From contig NZ_JAKWJP010000003.1 in assembly GCF_022761035.1 (NCBI RefSeq), positions 186,001 through 250,000 of the forward strand: DNA of 64,000 nt. The letters are read 5' to 3'. Source of the DNA: Microbacterium sp. SS28 (GTDB taxonomy: Bacteria; Actinomycetota; Actinomycetes; Actinomycetales; Microbacteriaceae). The position numbers were made by a program, and so were the translations under genes. Below, piece by piece: positions 1 through 7,716 of this stretch. Within the stretch, counting starts at the first letter, position 1, and each line of letters begins with the position of its first letter. The notes beneath the pieces were generated by a model, which saw only the letters and a program-made list of their open reading frames with translations, was not told where the DNA came from and did no database searches.

Positions 1-644
1 AGCTTGATCCGCAGCGCGAGCTGCGTCTCGCTGCAGCCGTCGAGACGAGCCGAGTCGTAGATCTCCTGAGGCAGTCCGCGCAGAGACGTGTAGAGGATCA
101 CCATGTTGAATCCGATGGCGCCCCAGATGCAGACGTTCGCGACGGCGAAGAAGACCGAGGCCCCCTCGAGCGGATCGGGGACGGGCAGGCCGAAGAGCGT
201 GAAGAGCTCGCCTGCGGGGCTCACGCCGGGCAGGTACATGAAGCCCCACATGACGGCGGCGATGACGCCGGGCACGGCGTAGGGGACGAAGATCGAGATG
301 CGCGAGAAGCGCGTGAAGCGGCTCGAGAGGTGGTCGAGCAGCAGCGCGAACAGCAGCGCGAGGCCCATCGTGATGGGGACGGCGATGAGTGCGAGGACGA
401 GCATGCGCCCGAACGAGGCGAGCAGTGCCGGGTTGGTGAGCGAGCGGACGTAGTTGTCGAGGCCCACGAAGACGTCGGTGGCGATGCCGATTCCGGATGC
501 CGTCACGCGGCGTCCCTGGAGGCTCAGGAAGACCGTGTAGACGAGCGGCGCGAACAGCAGGCCGGCCGAGAGGACGATGGCGGGGGCCAGGAAGAGCCAC
601 GGCGCGACGCGAGGTCGGTGGCTATGAGTGCGGAGAAGGGTCAT
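1..644 (-). CDS. Carbohydrate ABC transporter permease, MalF type (partial, runs off left edge)
   Basis: Inner-membrane permease of a carbohydrate ABC importer. The visible 214 residues begin MTLLRTHSHRPRVAPWLF, followed by hydrophobic segments such as LAPAIVLSAGLLFAPLVY and LVLALIAVPITMGLALL. Near the cut is the EAA-loop signature EIYDSARLDG (about residues 192-201), which contacts the ATPase. The ATG at 644 is preceded by AAAGGAAG, a good ribosome site. It follows the binding-protein gene on the same strand across a 63-bp gap that holds a 12-bp hairpin. The C-terminus, and probably a MalG-type partner, lie outside the window. Assignment is firm for the family; the sugar is unknown. Confidence 0.9.
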   Translation of the reverse strand, partial: MTLLRTHSHRPRVAPWLFLAPAIVLSAGLLFAPLVYTVFLSLQGRRVTASGIGIATDVFVGLDNYVRSLTNPALLASFGRMLVLALIAVPITMGLALLFALLLDHLSSRFTRFSRISIFVPYAVPGVIAAVMWGFMYLPGVSPAGELFTLFGLPVPDPLEGASVFFAVANVCIWGAIGFNMVILYTSLRGLPQEIYDSARLDGCSETQLALRIK

Positions 645-654
645 GGCTTCCTTT

Positions 655-685
655 CGGGTGGGCCCGGAGCTTGCGGGCCCACCCG
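655..685 (-). terminator. Intercistronic GC hairpin between binding protein and permease
   Basis: CGGGTGGGCCCG (655-666) pairs perfectly with CGGGCCCACCCG (674-685) over a 7-nt loop. No U-tract follows on the transcribed strand, so it is more likely a 3'-end stabiliser or partial terminator that lets the binding protein be made in excess than a full stop. The same arrangement recurs after other binding-protein genes in the window. Confidence 0.65.
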
Positions 686-707
686 TCGGATCAGGGATGG
701 GAGCGGA

Positions 708-2012
708 TCACTCGACCGTGAAGCCGAGCTTCTCCATGTCGGCGACGACGGCGTCCTGCACCGTCGTGAGGGCGTCCGCGAACGAGCCGCCCGAGCTGAT
801 CGCCGTGCCGAAGGCATCGCCGAACGTGCTGTACGCGGTCGCGACGTTGGGGCCCCACGTGACGGGGACGGCCTCTTCGTCGGTCTTGGCGGCGAGCTCC
901 CAGAAGTCGGTCTGCTCGGGGACGAGCGCCGCGGGGATCGTGTCCTTGAGACCCGGCAGCTCGCGGCCCGCGAGGTTCGCAGGCCAGATGCTCGCGTTCT
1001 CGATGTAGGCGGTGAGCGCCTCCGTCGAGTTGTTGAGCCAGATCGCGAACTCCTGCGCCTCCTTCGCGTGCTTCGTGCCGGTCGTGACGACGGTCGCCGA
1101 TCCCCCGAGCGCGGCAGAGACCGAGTCGCCCTCGTTCCACTGCGGGATCTGGACGGCGCCCCACTTGCCCGCCGTGTCGGGCGCGTTCTGGAGGATGAGC
1201 GGCGGCGCCCACACGGCGCTGAGCCAGCTCGCGAGCGTGCCGTCCGCGAGTGCGGCCTGCCACTCGGGCGTCCACGTCTTGAGGGTCGTCACGACGCCCT
1301 CGTCGACGAGGCCCTGCCAGTAGTCGGCGACCTTCGTGCTGCCTTCGCCGTCGATGCCGACCGACCACGTGCTCTCGTCCTGCGTCCACCACTCCGCGCT
1401 GGCCTGGGCGCTCAGCGCCGCGAAGAGCTGCGCGTCGTTGGCGGGGAAGGTCGCGAGGTACTTCGTGGGGTCGGCCGCGTGGATGGCGCGTGCGGCATCC
1501 GCATACTCGTCCCACGTCGTGGGGGCCTCGAGGCCCAGCGACTCGAAGATGTCGGCGCGGTAGTAGAGGAACTGCGGGCCCGTGCCCTGCGGCACGGCGA
1601 AGTTCTTGCCGTCGAACGTCGTGAGGTTCCAGGCCGAGGGCGCGATCTGGTCCTCGTAGTCGCCGAACGCCTCGGTGATGTCCGAGGCGACGCCGTTGAC
1701 GATGAGGTTCGGGAGGTTCTCGTACGTCGTGTTCGAGAGGTCGGGAAGGCTGCCCGCCTCCTTCGCGGCCGAGAGCTTCGCGACGATGTCGTTCGCTCCG
1801 ACCGACGTGTTGACCTCGACCTGCACGTCGGGGTGCGACTGGTTCCAGACCTCGACGATCTTGGCGATGTTGGGCGCCCAGGACCAGTACCGGAGGATGA
1901 CGGGGCCGTCCTCCTCGGTCTCCGCGGCGCTGCTCGCGCAGCCCGCCAGGAGCGAGGCCGCGAGCCCCACCGTGAGTGCGCCGGCGATGGCGCGGGACGT
2001 CTTCCTGCTCAT
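708..2012 (-). CDS. Carbohydrate ABC transporter substrate-binding lipoprotein (family 1)
   Basis: Extracellular sugar-binding lipoprotein of 434 residues. A basic start (MSRKTSR) and hydrophobic stretch lead to a lipobox LLAGC (Cys about 24), then an acidic linker and the family-1 fold (VILRYWSWAPNIAKIVEVWN, later PQGTGPQFLYYRADIF). The ATG at 2012 has AAGGAAG six bases upstream; an in-frame TTG at 2018 overlaps that spacer and is less likely. It is first in a minus-strand operon with the MalF permease. Two operators of the neighbouring LacI protein lie 59-92 bp upstream, so repression in the absence of the sugar is expected. The ligand cannot be read from sequence. Confidence 0.93.
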   Translation of the reverse strand: MSRKTSRAIAGALTVGLAASLLAGCASSAAETEEDGPVILRYWSWAPNIAKIVEVWNQSHPDVQVEVNTSVGANDIVAKLSAAKEAGSLPDLSNTTYENLPNLIVNGVASDITEAFGDYEDQIAPSAWNLTTFDGKNFAVPQGTGPQFLYYRADIFESLGLEAPTTWDEYADAARAIHAADPTKYLATFPANDAQLFAALSAQASAEWWTQDESTWSVGIDGEGSTKVADYWQGLVDEGVVTTLKTWTPEWQAALADGTLASWLSAVWAPPLILQNAPDTAGKWGAVQIPQWNEGDSVSAALGGSATVVTTGTKHAKEAQEFAIWLNNSTEALTAYIENASIWPANLAGRELPGLKDTIPAALVPEQTDFWELAAKTDEEAVPVTWGPNVATAYSTFGDAFGTAISSGGSFADALTTVQDAVVADMEKLGFTVE

Positions 2013-2070
2013 GTGCAACTTCCTTGTCGTGTGATCAGCGGACCCAAGGGCCGGTGGTGCTCGGGAGCTT

Positions 2071-2084
2071 GTTTACCGGTAACC
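2071..2084. promoter_or_regulatory. LacI-type operator copy 1
   Basis: GTTTACCGGTAACC is a near-perfect palindrome centred on ACCGGT. It lies upstream of the binding-protein gene, 20 bp centre to centre from the second copy, about two helical turns. The same core occurs in front of the LacI gene itself. Binding by that regulator is an inference from the three-copy distribution. Confidence 0.8.
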
Positions 2085-2090
2085 CGATTG

Positions 2091-2104
2091 GATTACCGGT
2101 AAAC
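2091..2104. promoter_or_regulatory. LacI-type operator copy 2
   Basis: GATTACCGGTAAAC repeats the TTACCGGTAA core of the other two sites. Its placement on the same helical face as copy 1 would suit cooperative binding by LacI-family dimers. Confidence 0.8.
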
Positions 2105-2352
2105 TACACGCGAATGGTGGAGTGCGCAAGCGCCGATCCGGCGGGTTCGGCGCCGAGCCGGCCTCAGGTGTGGGCGCAGCCGCGGGGATCGTCGCCCGTA
2201 CGCCGGCTCGCGGCATCCGTCCCCGCCTGCTCGCCCGCCGTAGCGTCACAGATAACCGCAATGTCGGAGCCGGCAGCCGGAATCCGTGAGGCGATGTGGT
2301 TATCCGCGGCGTTGTGGTTGCAACGGGGCGGCCGACGCCGCCGGGCAGGGGG
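2105..2352. other. Intergenic stretch upstream of the ABC operon
   Basis: About 250 bp between the operator pair and the 3' end of the LacI gene. I see no credible gene on either strand. The only structure noticed is a 6-bp stem, GGCGGC-CGAC-GCCGCC (2327-2342), just past the LacI stop on its transcribed strand, which could be a weak terminator. Confidence 0.5.
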
Positions 2353-3369
2353 TCAGCTCGCGGCGGTCGTCGCCCGCGCGATGAGGCGGCTCTCGGGGTA
2401 CTGCGGCAGCGACGAGCCGGGCTGCTCGATGAGCGAGAGCAGGCTGCGTGCGGCGACGCGACCGCCGTCGGTGAAGTCGATGTGCACCGTCGTGAGGGGT
2501 GGCGTGAAGTACGCCGCCTCGGGGATGTCGTCGATCCCGACGACGCTCACGTCCTCGGGGACGCGCACGCCCTTCTCAGCGAGGGCGCGCAGCACGCCGA
2601 GGGCCATGCGGTCGTTCGCGACGAAGATCGCCGTGTGGTCGGCGAGGCTCTCGCAGTCCGCGACGATGCGATAGCCGGATGCCGCAGACCAGTCGCCGTG
2701 GCCGAGCACGGCGGGCTCGCTGCCCCTCGCCGCGGCGTGCGCGCGGTAGACGTTCTCGCGGTTGGTCGCGGAGTCCCAGCCGACGGGTCCCGCGACGAAC
2801 GCGATCCGCTCGTGGCCGAGGTCCTCGAGATGCGCGACGACGAGCCCTGCCGCGATGCTCTCGTGCGTTCCCTCGGCGTCGCCGCCCGGACGCTGGTCGC
2901 CGTTGACGTCGAGGAAGACCGGCATGCGGAACTCGACGCGGTCGAGCGCCTCGCGCACATTGCGCGTCGGCGAGGTCGCGAGCACGCCCGCGACGTCGGT
3001 CGCGTTGAGCTGCTCGAGCGCCTCGGTGATCTCGGCGACGTCGCCGAGCGGCTTGACGTTGACGATCTCGAGCAGGTAGCCGGCCTCTTCCGCGATGTCG
3101 GCGACGCCGCGCAGCACCTTGCTGGTGCTGGATTCGAACGTCTCGTAGCCGACGACGCCGATGCGCCGCTGGCGGGAGCGTGCGAGCTCGCGCGCCCCGA
3201 CGTTGGGTCGGTAGTTGAGGTTGCGCAGCTCCTGCTCGACCCGCTCGCGCGTCTCGGGGCGCATCCCGCCGAGGCCCCGCAGCACCTTCGACACCGTCTG
3301 GTGCGAGACGCCGGCTGCTTTCGCGACGTCGTAGATCGTCGCGGGGCGGTCGGGATGCGGCCGGGTCAT
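2353..3369 (-). CDS. LacI-family transcriptional regulator
   Basis: Cytoplasmic sugar-responsive repressor, 338 residues. The N-terminal helix-turn-helix and hinge are clear: TIYDVAKAAGVSHQTVSKVL (about 11-30), then RPETRERVEQ and LNYRPNVGARELARS. A periplasmic-binding-protein-like sensor follows (RRIGVVGYETF to the C-terminal ESRLIARATTAAS). There is no Shine-Dalgarno sequence; instead TAACCT lies six bases before the ATG, suggesting a leaderless mRNA. That box overlaps an ACCGGT operator at 3377-3390, implying autoregulation. It very probably controls the sugar ABC operon to its left, whose upstream region carries two copies of the same operator. Confidence 0.95.
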   Translation of the reverse strand: MTRPHPDRPATIYDVAKAAGVSHQTVSKVLRGLGGMRPETRERVEQELRNLNYRPNVGARELARSRQRRIGVVGYETFESSTSKVLRGVADIAEEAGYLLEIVNVKPLGDVAEITEALEQLNATDVAGVLATSPTRNVREALDRVEFRMPVFLDVNGDQRPGGDAEGTHESIAAGLVVAHLEDLGHERIAFVAGPVGWDSATNRENVYRAHAAARGSEPAVLGHGDWSAASGYRIVADCESLADHTAIFVANDRMALGVLRALAEKGVRVPEDVSVVGIDDIPEAAYFTPPLTTVHIDFTDGGRVAARSLLSLIEQPGSSLPQYPESRLIARATTAAS

Positions 3370-3375
3370 GGGGAG

Positions 3376-3390
3376 AGGTTACCGGTAAAC
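3376..3390 (-). promoter_or_regulatory. LacI operator copy 3 overlapping a probable leaderless -10 box
   Basis: On the minus strand GTTTACCGGTAACCT runs into six bases and then ATG at 3369. The palindrome matches the two sites at 2071-2104, and its right edge supplies TAACCT, a TANNNT-type -10 box at the spacing expected for transcription starting on the ATG. Confidence 0.75.
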
Positions 3391-3424
3391 GCGGTGATGA
3401 CGAGTCCACGGATGCCGCGGGCCG

Positions 3425-3430
3425 TACTGT
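3425..3430 (+). promoter_or_regulatory. Probable -10 box of the leaderless LysR gene
   Basis: TACTGT is followed by exactly six bases (GGCGGC) and ATG at 3437, with no purine-rich ribosome site. The spacing is the same as in four other genes in this window. Confidence 0.5.
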
Positions 3431-3436
3431 GGCGGC

Positions 3437-4352
3437 ATGGATGTGCACCACGCGCGAGCCTTCCTCGCGCTCGCGGACGAGCTGCACTTCGGGCGGGCGG
3501 CGGCGCGGCTGCACATCGCCCAGCCGCCGCTGAGCCGGCTCATCCGCCAGCTCGAGGACGAGCTCGAGGCCCCGCTGTTCGAGCGGAGCACACGCGCCGT
3601 GAGCCTCACGCCCCAGGGGGAGGCCCTCGTCGAGCCCGCTCGCGAGCTCGTCATGCTGTCGCAGCGCATGAAGGAGATCGTGCGGCAGGCGGGCGCGGGC
3701 GAGACGGGGCGCGTGCGGCTCGGCTTCGCCGGGGCATCCGTCAATCATCTCGTCGCGCAGCTCGCCCGCGCGCTGCGCCGTGAGCGCCCGGGCCTCGCCG
3801 TCGAGCTGCACAGCGCCCAGCTCTCGCGCCCCGGTCTCGAGCGGCTGCTCGACGGCTCGCTCGACGTGCTCATCGGCCGCTGGGACTTCCTGCCGGCCGA
3901 CGTCGACTCTCGGGTTATCGCGCGCGAGCAGCTGCTCGTCGCGGTGCCGACCTCGCACCGGCTCGCGCAGCGGCGGGAGCTGACGGCGGCGGATGTCGCG
4001 GACGAGCCGTGGATCGTCCTGCCCGGCGGCAGCGGCGCGACGCTGTCCGACCGCCTGCACCTGCTGGGTCAGCGCGGCCGCTTCGTGCCGCGGATCGTGC
4101 AGACGGCGCCCGACTCGGCGACCGAGCTGCTGCTCGTCGACCGAGCTGCTGCTCGTCGACGGGGGGGTCGGGATCGCCCTGACCCTCTCGGGCGTGCGCG
4201 ACAACCTGCCTGCGGGCGCCGTCAGCTTCCTGCCGCTCGCGGCCGATCTGGGCGGGGTCGAGGTGCGCCTCGCGTGGCGGCGCGGGGGATCGGCCCCCGC
4301 CGTCGACGCCGTCATCGAGGTGTCGCGCGCCGTCTTCAGCCTCCCGGCGTGA
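3437..4352 (+). pseudogene. LysR-family regulator, frameshifted by a 19-bp tandem duplication
   Basis: The N-terminus is a normal LysR protein: MDVHHARAFLALADELHFGR, winged helix to about residue 60, then an effector domain (GETGRVRLGFAGASVNHLV). At 4122-4159 the 19-mer CCGAGCTGCTGCTCGTCGA occurs twice in perfect tandem. As 19 is not a multiple of three, the frame is lost after SATELLLVD. The original continuation (GGVGIALTLSGVRDNLPAG to VFSLPA, stop 4350-4352) is intact in the next frame, so one deletion event restores a protein of about 298 residues. As given, translation runs on in the wrong frame to 4423. It converges with, and overlaps by 17 bp, the CoA-transferase gene. Recent mutation, slippage switch or assembly error are all possible. 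Confidence 0.85.
4122..4159 (+). repeat. Perfect 19-bp tandem duplication inside the LysR gene
   Basis: CCGAGCTGCTGCTCGTCGA at 4122-4140 is repeated without change at 4141-4159. It destroys the reading frame of the regulator's effector domain. Confidence 0.95.
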
Positions 4353-5565
4353 CGGCGCCCACCCCGAGCCACGCGAGCACGCGCTCGCGATCCGCGTCGA
4401 GCAGCGGCGGCGCCTGGGAGTAGTCGACCTCGCCCGTGCCGTACCGGATAGGGTGCCGCACCGCGGGGATGCGGCGCTCGCCCGTCCCCGTCTCGACGAC
4501 AGGCTCGAGGCCCAGCCGCGTCGCGAGATGGATGCCGCCCTCGACGGTCTGGATGGGCCCGCTCGGCACGCGCGCGATCCGCAGCGCCTCGAACCACTCG
4601 TCGGCGCCGCGCGTGCGCAGGCGGTCGGCGAGGAGGGGTCGCAGCGCATCGCGGTGGACGTTGCGTGCCGCCATCGTCGCGAACCGCGGGTCGGAGCTGA
4701 GGAGCGGCATCCCGATCACCGAGCACAGCCGGGCGAACTGCCCGTCATTGCCGACCGCGATGACGAGGTCGCGGTCGGCCGTGGGGAACGGCTCGTACGG
4801 GTAGAGGCTCGGGTGCGCGTTGCCCATGCGCGTCGGCACGACGCCGCCTGCGACGACGGCGGAGGTCTGGTTTACGAGCCCCGAGAGGATCGAGGTGAGC
4901 AGGTCGACCTCGATGCGGTCGCCGCGGCCCGTCGCATGGCGCGCGTGGAGCGCCGCGAGGATGCCCGCCGTCGCGTGCAGGCCCGTCACGACGTCGACGA
5001 GCGCGACGCCCGCCTTGGTCGGCCCACCCTCCGGTGCTCCGGTGAGGTCCATGAGGCCCGAGACGGCCTGCGCGAGCAGGTCGTACCCCGGCAGGTCGGC
5101 GCCGAGCGCCGCGCCGAATCCCGTGATCGAGGCGTAGACGAGCGATGGATGCCGCGCCGACAGTGTCTCGTAGTCGAGCCCGAAGCGCGCGAGGGAGCCG
5201 GGGCGGAAGTTCTCGACGAGGACGTCGGCGCGCGCGACGATCTCGTGCGCCGTCGCGAGCTGCGCGGGGTCGTCGAAGTCGAGTGCGATCGAGTGCTTGC
5301 CGCGGTTGACCGAGAGGAAGTAGGTGCCTTCTCCGTCGCGCATAGGCGGCGTCCACCCGCGCGTGTCGTCGCCCGCGGGGCTCTCGACCTTGATCACGAG
5401 GGCGCCCATGTCGGCGAGAAGCATCGTCGCGTAGGGTCCCGCGAGCACGCGGGAGAAGTCGGCGACGACGACCCCCGCGAGGGGACCGCCCGCGGACGGG
5501 ACGAGGGGCGGAGCGGCATCCGGGGTCACGTCGACAAGTCTCCATGGAGCGGGATTCGAATGCAT
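4336..5565 (-). CDS. CaiB/BaiF family III CoA-transferase
   Basis: Cytoplasmic enzyme that moves coenzyme A between carboxylic acids through an enzyme-aspartate intermediate. Family signatures are plain: LAGVVVADFSRVLAGPYATM, then DMGALVIKVESP, VNRGKHSIALDF, VENFRPGSLARFGLDY and YASITGFG. The catalytic Asp is expected shortly after, in GYDLLAQAVSGLMDLTG. From the ATG at 5565 it is 409 residues; a GTG at 5529 with GGAG upstream is an alternative start. Its 3' end overlaps the broken LysR gene. A dyad ATACCCTGCAGGTAT sits just upstream. The acyl substrate is unknown. Confidence 0.9.
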   Translation of the reverse strand: MHSNPAPWRLVDVTPDAAPPLVPSAGGPLAGVVVADFSRVLAGPYATMLLADMGALVIKVESPAGDDTRGWTPPMRDGEGTYFLSVNRGKHSIALDFDDPAQLATAHEIVARADVLVENFRPGSLARFGLDYETLSARHPSLVYASITGFGAALGADLPGYDLLAQAVSGLMDLTGAPEGGPTKAGVALVDVVTGLHATAGILAALHARHATGRGDRIEVDLLTSILSGLVNQTSAVVAGGVVPTRMGNAHPSLYPYEPFPTADRDLVIAVGNDGQFARLCSVIGMPLLSSDPRFATMAARNVHRDALRPLLADRLRTRGADEWFEALRIARVPSGPIQTVEGGIHLATRLGLEPVVETGTGERRIPAVRHPIRYGTGEVDYSQAPPLLDADRERVLAWLGVGAVTPGG

Positions 5566-5571
5566 TGATTC

Positions 5572-5586
5572 ATACCCTGCAGGTAT
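5572..5586. promoter_or_regulatory. Dyad (T-N11-A) upstream of the CoA-transferase gene
   Basis: ATACCCTGCAGGTAT has 5-bp arms ATACC/GGTAT around CTGCA and contains a T-N11-A pattern typical of LysR boxes. It ends 7 bp before the ATG at 5565, so a bound protein would block transcription or the start. Binding by the neighbouring LysR protein is speculative. Confidence 0.45.
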
Positions 5587-5610
5587 CAATTTGGTCGGGT
5601 CACTCGGTTC

Positions 5611-5686
5611 TGCAACTCGGGGGTTGCAATAGGCAGATGGGATGTGCAACTCTGGGGTTGCCACAAACTGCAACGCACGAGTTGCA
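5611..5686. promoter_or_regulatory. Three inverted repeats TGCAAC-N6-GTTGCA upstream of the SRPBCC-ArsR operon
   Basis: 18-bp sites lie at 5611-5628 (perfect arms), 5645-5662 (last base of the right arm changed) and 5669-5686 (perfect arms). Starts are 34 and 24 bp apart. They cover the promoter region just ahead of the SRPBCC start at 5712. The downstream ArsR protein is the obvious candidate to bind them; this is inference from position and symmetry. Confidence 0.75.
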
Positions 5687-5711
5687 TCAATCGCACGAGA
5701 GGACCATCATC

Positions 5712-6191
5712 ATGAGCATGACCGCCAACCCCGGCTCGATCGTCGACGAGGACCGCTTCGTCGTCCGCCGCACGATCCGCATCGACGCATCCGTCGAGAA
5801 GGTGTGGTCGGCCGTCACGCGGCCGGAGCACATCTCGCAGTGGTTCGGACAGGCCCGCTTCGAGGGCGAAGGCGTCGGCGCGTCGGGCACGCTGACGTTC
5901 CCCGGCTACGGCGACGTCCCGATCCGCGTCGAGGCGTACGACCCGCCGCGCTCCGTCACCTACCGCTGGGGAAACGACGACGCCCTCGGCGAGCTGAAAG
6001 CCGAGCTCGACGAGACGCGCTCGACGGTCTTCACCTTCACGCTCGAAGAGGCCGCCGGCGCGACGCAGCTCACGGTCGTCGAATCGGGCTTCGAGAACAC
6101 GTCCGACCCCACCGCCAACCTCGAATCGCACCGCGAGGGCTGGGACGGCGAGCTCGACAAGCTCGTCGCGCTGCTCGAGGGCGGTTCATGA
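5712..6191 (+). CDS. SRPBCC (AHSA1-like) domain protein
   Basis: Small cytoplasmic START-like protein of 159 residues. The fold signature is typical: RTIRIDASVEKVWSAVTRPE, then ISQWFGQARFEGEGVGASG and the C-terminal helix ESHREGWDGELDKLVALLEG. The ATG at 5712 is preceded by GAGAGG. It overlaps the ArsR gene by ATGA, so translation is coupled. Such SRPBCC-ArsR pairs are common in actinobacteria. The SRPBCC member probably binds a hydrophobic small molecule, but no ligand has been settled and none can be read here. Confidence 0.9.
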   Translation: MSMTANPGSIVDEDRFVVRRTIRIDASVEKVWSAVTRPEHISQWFGQARFEGEGVGASGTLTFPGYGDVPIRVEAYDPPRSVTYRWGNDDALGELKAELDETRSTVFTFTLEEAAGATQLTVVESGFENTSDPTANLESHREGWDGELDKLVALLEGGS

Positions 6192-6505
6192 CGACCGAGG
6201 CGCTGGTTCCCGTGTTCGCGGCTCTCGCAGACGAGACCCGCTGGAGCATCCTCGCGGCGCTCGGCGAGGGGGACGCCTCGGCGTCCGCCCTCGCCGGGCG
6301 TCTGCCCGTCAGTCGGCAGGCGATCGCCCGCCACCTCACCGTCCTCGAGGAGGTCGGCGTCGTCGAGTCCTTCCGCGCCGGACGGGAAGTGCGCTATCGG
6401 GTCGTCGGCGCGCAGCTGAGCGCGACAGCCCGGCGGCTCGACGCGATCGGCGTCGAGTGGGACCGCCGCCTCGCCGCGATCAAGGCGATCGCCGAGTCGC
6501 TCTAG
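6188..6505 (+). CDS. ArsR-family winged-helix repressor
   Basis: Protein of 105 residues with a whole-length ArsR-type fold: LADETRWSILAALGEGDASA, then the recognition helix in LPVSRQAIARHLTVLEEVGV and the wing REVRYRVVG. No CxC or other metal-site cysteines are present, so it is unlikely to sense metal; it belongs to the non-metal group paired with SRPBCC proteins. It starts with the ATGA overlap at 6188. It probably represses its own operon through the three inverted repeats at 5611-5686. Its stop interlocks with the convergent BrkB gene's stop on a shared CTAG. Confidence 0.92.
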   Translation: MTTEALVPVFAALADETRWSILAALGEGDASASALAGRLPVSRQAIARHLTVLEEVGVVESFRAGREVRYRVVGAQLSATARRLDAIGVEWDRRLAAIKAIAESL

Positions 6506-7620
6506 CCGTCTCGGCTGCTCGTCTCGCGCTCCTTGGCGTCGAGATCGCGCGGGCTCTCGGCATCCTTCCCGCTCGACTCCCGCAGCGCACGCCCCTCTTC
6601 GACGTCCTCCTCCCTCTTTCGCTGCTTCTTGTCGCTCTGCCGCGAGTCGCGCGGCGGCAGCTGGATCGTCTCCTCGGCCTTGATCCCGGCCTGCAGCTGA
6701 CGGCCGCGCTCGAGTTCGGCGTCGAGCTCGGCGCCGAAGAGCAGCGCGAGGTTCGAGATCCAGAGCCACAGGAGGAACACGATGACGCTGCCGATCGCGC
6801 CGTACGTGCGGTTGTAGCTCGCGAAGTTCACCACGTAGAACCCGAAGGCCAGGCTCGCGAGCGCCCACGTCGCGAGGGCGACGAGCGCGCCGACGCTTAT
6901 CCAGCGGAACTTCGGTTGCTTCACGTTGGGCGTCGCGTAGTAGAGGACGGCGACGATCACGACCGCGAGCACCGCGATGAGCAGCCACTTCGCGATGTCC
7001 CACACGACGACGGCCTCTTCGGGCAGTCCCATCGCCTGCGCGATCTCGCGTGCGACGGGACCGGATGCCGTCACCAGGACGGCCGCGATCACGGCGGCGA
7101 TGAGGCCGACGACGGTGATGCCGAGCATGACGGGCCGCAGCTTCCAGAACGGGCGGCCCTCGTCGGTCTCGTAGATGCGGTTCATCGCGCGCGAGAACGC
7201 GACGACGTACCCGGAGGCCGACCACACGGCGCCGATGACTCCGACGGCGAAGGTGAGTCCCGCCGACGGCGACTGCGCGAGGCCCGTGAGCGGCTCCCGG
7301 ATGACGTCGATCGTCTGGTCCGACAGCAGCCCGCTCAGGATGCCGAGCAGCATGTCGGTCGTCTGCTGCGGGTCGCCGAACAGCCCGACGATCGAGACGA
7401 CGGCCAGCAGTGCGGGGAACACCGCGAGGACGGCGTAGTACGTGAGCGCCGCCGCGAGGTCGGTCGCCTCGTCCTCGCCGAACTCGCGGAACGTCTTCTT
7501 GACGATGTAGCCCCACGACCGCTTGTGCAGATCGCTCAGCTCATCAGGCTTGCGGGGATCGTCCGGCGCGGGCGCCGTCTCCTCTTTCACGTCGGAGCGC
7601 TCGCTCGTCTTGGGGTCCAT
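6502..7620 (-). CDS. YihY/BrkB-family inner-membrane protein
   Basis: Integral membrane protein of 372 residues with an N-terminal amphipathic segment (RSWGYIVKKTFREFGEDEATDLAAALTYY, read in pieces) and six hydrophobic segments. Examples are YAVLAVFPALLAVVSIVGLF, LRPVMLGITVVGLIAAVIAA and FLLWLWISNLALLFGAELDA. The last, with its LFGAELDAELER end, is the most conserved part of the YihY family. A charged tail of about 75 residues follows. The family was once called RNase BN in error; its role is still unclear. The ATG at 7620 has GGAG nine bases upstream. Nothing in the neighbourhood suggests a shared pathway. Confidence 0.92.
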   Translation of the reverse strand: MDPKTSERSDVKEETAPAPDDPRKPDELSDLHKRSWGYIVKKTFREFGEDEATDLAAALTYYAVLAVFPALLAVVSIVGLFGDPQQTTDMLLGILSGLLSDQTIDVIREPLTGLAQSPSAGLTFAVGVIGAVWSASGYVVAFSRAMNRIYETDEGRPFWKLRPVMLGITVVGLIAAVIAAVLVTASGPVAREIAQAMGLPEEAVVVWDIAKWLLIAVLAVVIVAVLYYATPNVKQPKFRWISVGALVALATWALASLAFGFYVVNFASYNRTYGAIGSVIVFLLWLWISNLALLFGAELDAELERGRQLQAGIKAEETIQLPPRDSRQSDKKQRKREEDVEEGRALRESSGKDAESPRDLDAKERETSSRDG

Positions 7621-7716
7621 GCGCGTTTCTCCAACCCATCCGGGAAGGGCAGGCTACGCCGACGGGAGGACGCGCGATTCAGGGTTGACGCGGCGCGAGC
7701 GGGTGTGCTCGACCCC

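Noticed and set aside
330..2102. A 590-codon plus-strand open frame
   Set aside because: Antisense to the permease and binding-protein genes, whose motifs, lipobox and ribosome sites are clear.
2576..4726. A 716-codon minus-strand frame
   Set aside because: Runs across the LacI, LysR and CoA-transferase genes in a wrong frame; Arg-rich shadow.
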